A stretch of DNA of 64,000 bases from Curvivirga sp965219885 (lineage in GTDB: Bacteria > Pseudomonadota > Alphaproteobacteria > UBA8366 > Aestuariispiraceae): NCBI RefSeq assembly GCF_965219885.1, contig NZ_CBDCOT010000008.1, positions 558,001 through 622,000 on the forward strand, given 5' to 3'. Positions 63,356 to 64,000 of the stretch are shown here, piece after piece. Position numbers and translations under genes: made by a program. The notes under the pieces were generated by a model, which ran no database searches, had not been told where the DNA came from, and saw only the letters and a list, made by a program, of their open reading frames with translations. Each line of letters begins with the position of its first letter. Position 1 is the stretch's first letter.

Positions 63356-63796
63356 CTATTTTTGAGGTGGAACAGAATATGTACCCGTCACATGAGCACA
63401 AGGTTGGTCATCCCCTTCTGCATAAAGGGTCATATCACCAACCATCAATCTTTTACCGATTTTGATAAGCTTTGTATGACATAATAGATCAGCTTCGCGT
63501 GGTTTGTTTAGGAAGTTAATATTCATACTCGTGGTCACCGCCAATGGTACCTTCCCCACGACAGATAATACCGCCAACCACATGGAATAATCGGCCAGCG
63601 CAAACATAGCTGGTCCACAAATAGTGCCACCCGGGCGCACATGTTTTTGTGCATATGGCAAACGGGTCAGACAATCCGCATAATGTAAATCATCAATTTT
63701 GAAATCATAATAATCCGTAAATGGTGCATCACTATCGCGAATAACCTCAAATTCTTCTGCGGTAATCGCAGAAGGCTTTTTTGCCATATCTTTCAT
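63356..63796 (-). CDS. PaaI-family hotdog-fold thioesterase
   Basis: About 146 residues from the ATG at 63796; another ATG at 63805 and a TTG at 63823 are in frame, but AGGGG is best spaced for 63796. The hotdog fold shows HVRPGGTICGPAMFALADYSMWLAV, the conserved central helix with its aspartate, and a late strand MVGDMTLYAEG. It should hydrolyse acyl-CoA thioesters. It is divergent from an enoyl-CoA hydratase gene, in keeping with acyl-CoA metabolism. Confidence 0.83.
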   Translation of the reverse strand: MKDMAKKPSAITAEEFEVIRDSDAPFTDYYDFKIDDLHYADCLTRLPYAQKHVRPGGTICGPAMFALADYSMWLAVLSVVGKVPLAVTTSMNINFLNKPREADLLCHTKLIKIGKRLMVGDMTLYAEGDDQPCAHVTGTYSVPPQK

Positions 63797-63872
63797 GTCG
63801 TTCATTCCCCTATTCTCTTTCAAACTTATTCTTGTTGTTCTAAGCTTTATGTAACTTGTTAAGGGAAAGCTA

Positions 63873-64000
63873 ATGACAAAATCTGAAGTTTCAAAGGAAA
63901 ATCTTCTTTTACGGGAAGACAGAAATGCTGTTGCCTATCTAACGCTGAATAGAGCGGAAGCTTACAACGCCTTATCCATTGGTCTAATGGAAGCAATTCT
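63873..64000 (+). CDS. Enoyl-CoA hydratase/isomerase, N-terminal part (cut by window edge)
   Basis: Forty-two codons from an ATG with AAGGG eight bases upstream run to the window end without a stop. The peptide NAVAYLTLNRAEAYNALS is the crotonase start motif (LNRPxxxNAL). The oxyanion-hole and catalytic glutamates are outside the window. It is divergent from the thioesterase gene. Confidence 0.83.
   Translation, partial: MTKSEVSKENLLLREDRNAVAYLTLNRAEAYNALSIGLMEAI

Overview
The window looks like a chromosomal segment of a free-living, probably marine alphaproteobacterium with an AT-leaning genome, perhaps near Rhodospirillales or Kiloniellales. The reasons are the murA-DUF2948 gene pair, a RutR-type pyrimidine regulon, many periplasmic and signalling genes, and the set of amine, polyamine and pyrimidine catabolic genes. 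The taxon is inferred from gene content only. I see no insertion sequence, CRISPR array or prophage. The sequence cuts an Lrp/AsnC regulator at the left edge and an enoyl-CoA hydratase at the right edge.

Layout. 1-3.8 kb: Lrp-type regulator divergent from methionine gamma-lyase, then a three-gene unit of alpha/beta hydrolase, SRPBCC protein and AraC regulator. 4.0-12.3 kb: a catabolic island whose substrate I cannot name (SDR dehydrogenase, M14-type deacylase, membrane protein, acyl-CoA ligase, class III aminotransferase with divergent LysR, nitroreductase) plus a rhomboid protease. 12.6-24 kb: polyamine and alanine metabolism (SpuC-type aminotransferase, two divergent gamma-glutamylpolyamine synthetase-like genes, alanine dehydrogenase), interrupted by a membrane protein/secreted trypsin-like protease pair and by PilZ, M48-TPR and DUF2157 genes. 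24-28 kb: housekeeping genes (DUF2948, murA, dcd), a 45-codon small gene, a LysR regulator and tRNA-Thr(GGU). 28.3-31.2 kb: an AT-rich ApeA-like HEPN gene next to the tRNA, then ogt and a PAS-type gene. 31.2-35.7 kb: a 1477-residue FecR-domain/RTX protein. 36-51.6 kb: reductive pyrimidine degradation (nitrilase-type amidohydrolase, NCS1 permease, dihydropyrimidinase, preT-preA, an M20-type amidohydrolase) with a RutR-like TetR regulator and two identical RutR operators; inside it sits a DddP-like M24, GMC oxidoreductase and cupin operon with a divergent LysR. 51.6-62 kb: MFS transporter, a split PAS/MCP receptor pair, a solute-binding protein, a ureohydrolase with a divergent LuxR-type regulator, a diguanylate cyclase and small enzymes. 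62-64 kb: rpsI-rplM with an intrinsic-terminator-like hairpin in the leader, a thioesterase and the partial enoyl-CoA hydratase.

How the genes work together. A perfect palindrome, TGTGATCACA, occurs at four intergenic places noticed by eye: twice before spuC, once between the two glutamylpolyamine synthetase genes and once before ald. SpuC-type enzymes move an amino group from a polyamine to pyruvate and make alanine; alanine dehydrogenase turns alanine back into pyruvate and ammonium. The shared operator therefore suggests one regulon that closes this cycle. The ureohydrolase at 56.6 kb could feed putrescine into it if it is an agmatinase. In the pyrimidine region PreTA reduces uracil or thymine, dihydropyrimidinase opens the ring, and one or both carbamoyl hydrolases release the beta-amino acid. 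The two RutR operators, before rutR and before preT, mark this as one regulated system.

Best candidates for new biology: the tRNA-adjacent HEPN gene (probable anti-phage RNase), the TGTGATCACA regulon, the secreted protease/membrane protein pair, the DddP-like M24 operon with a changed catalytic position, and the terminator-like hairpin in the rplM leader.
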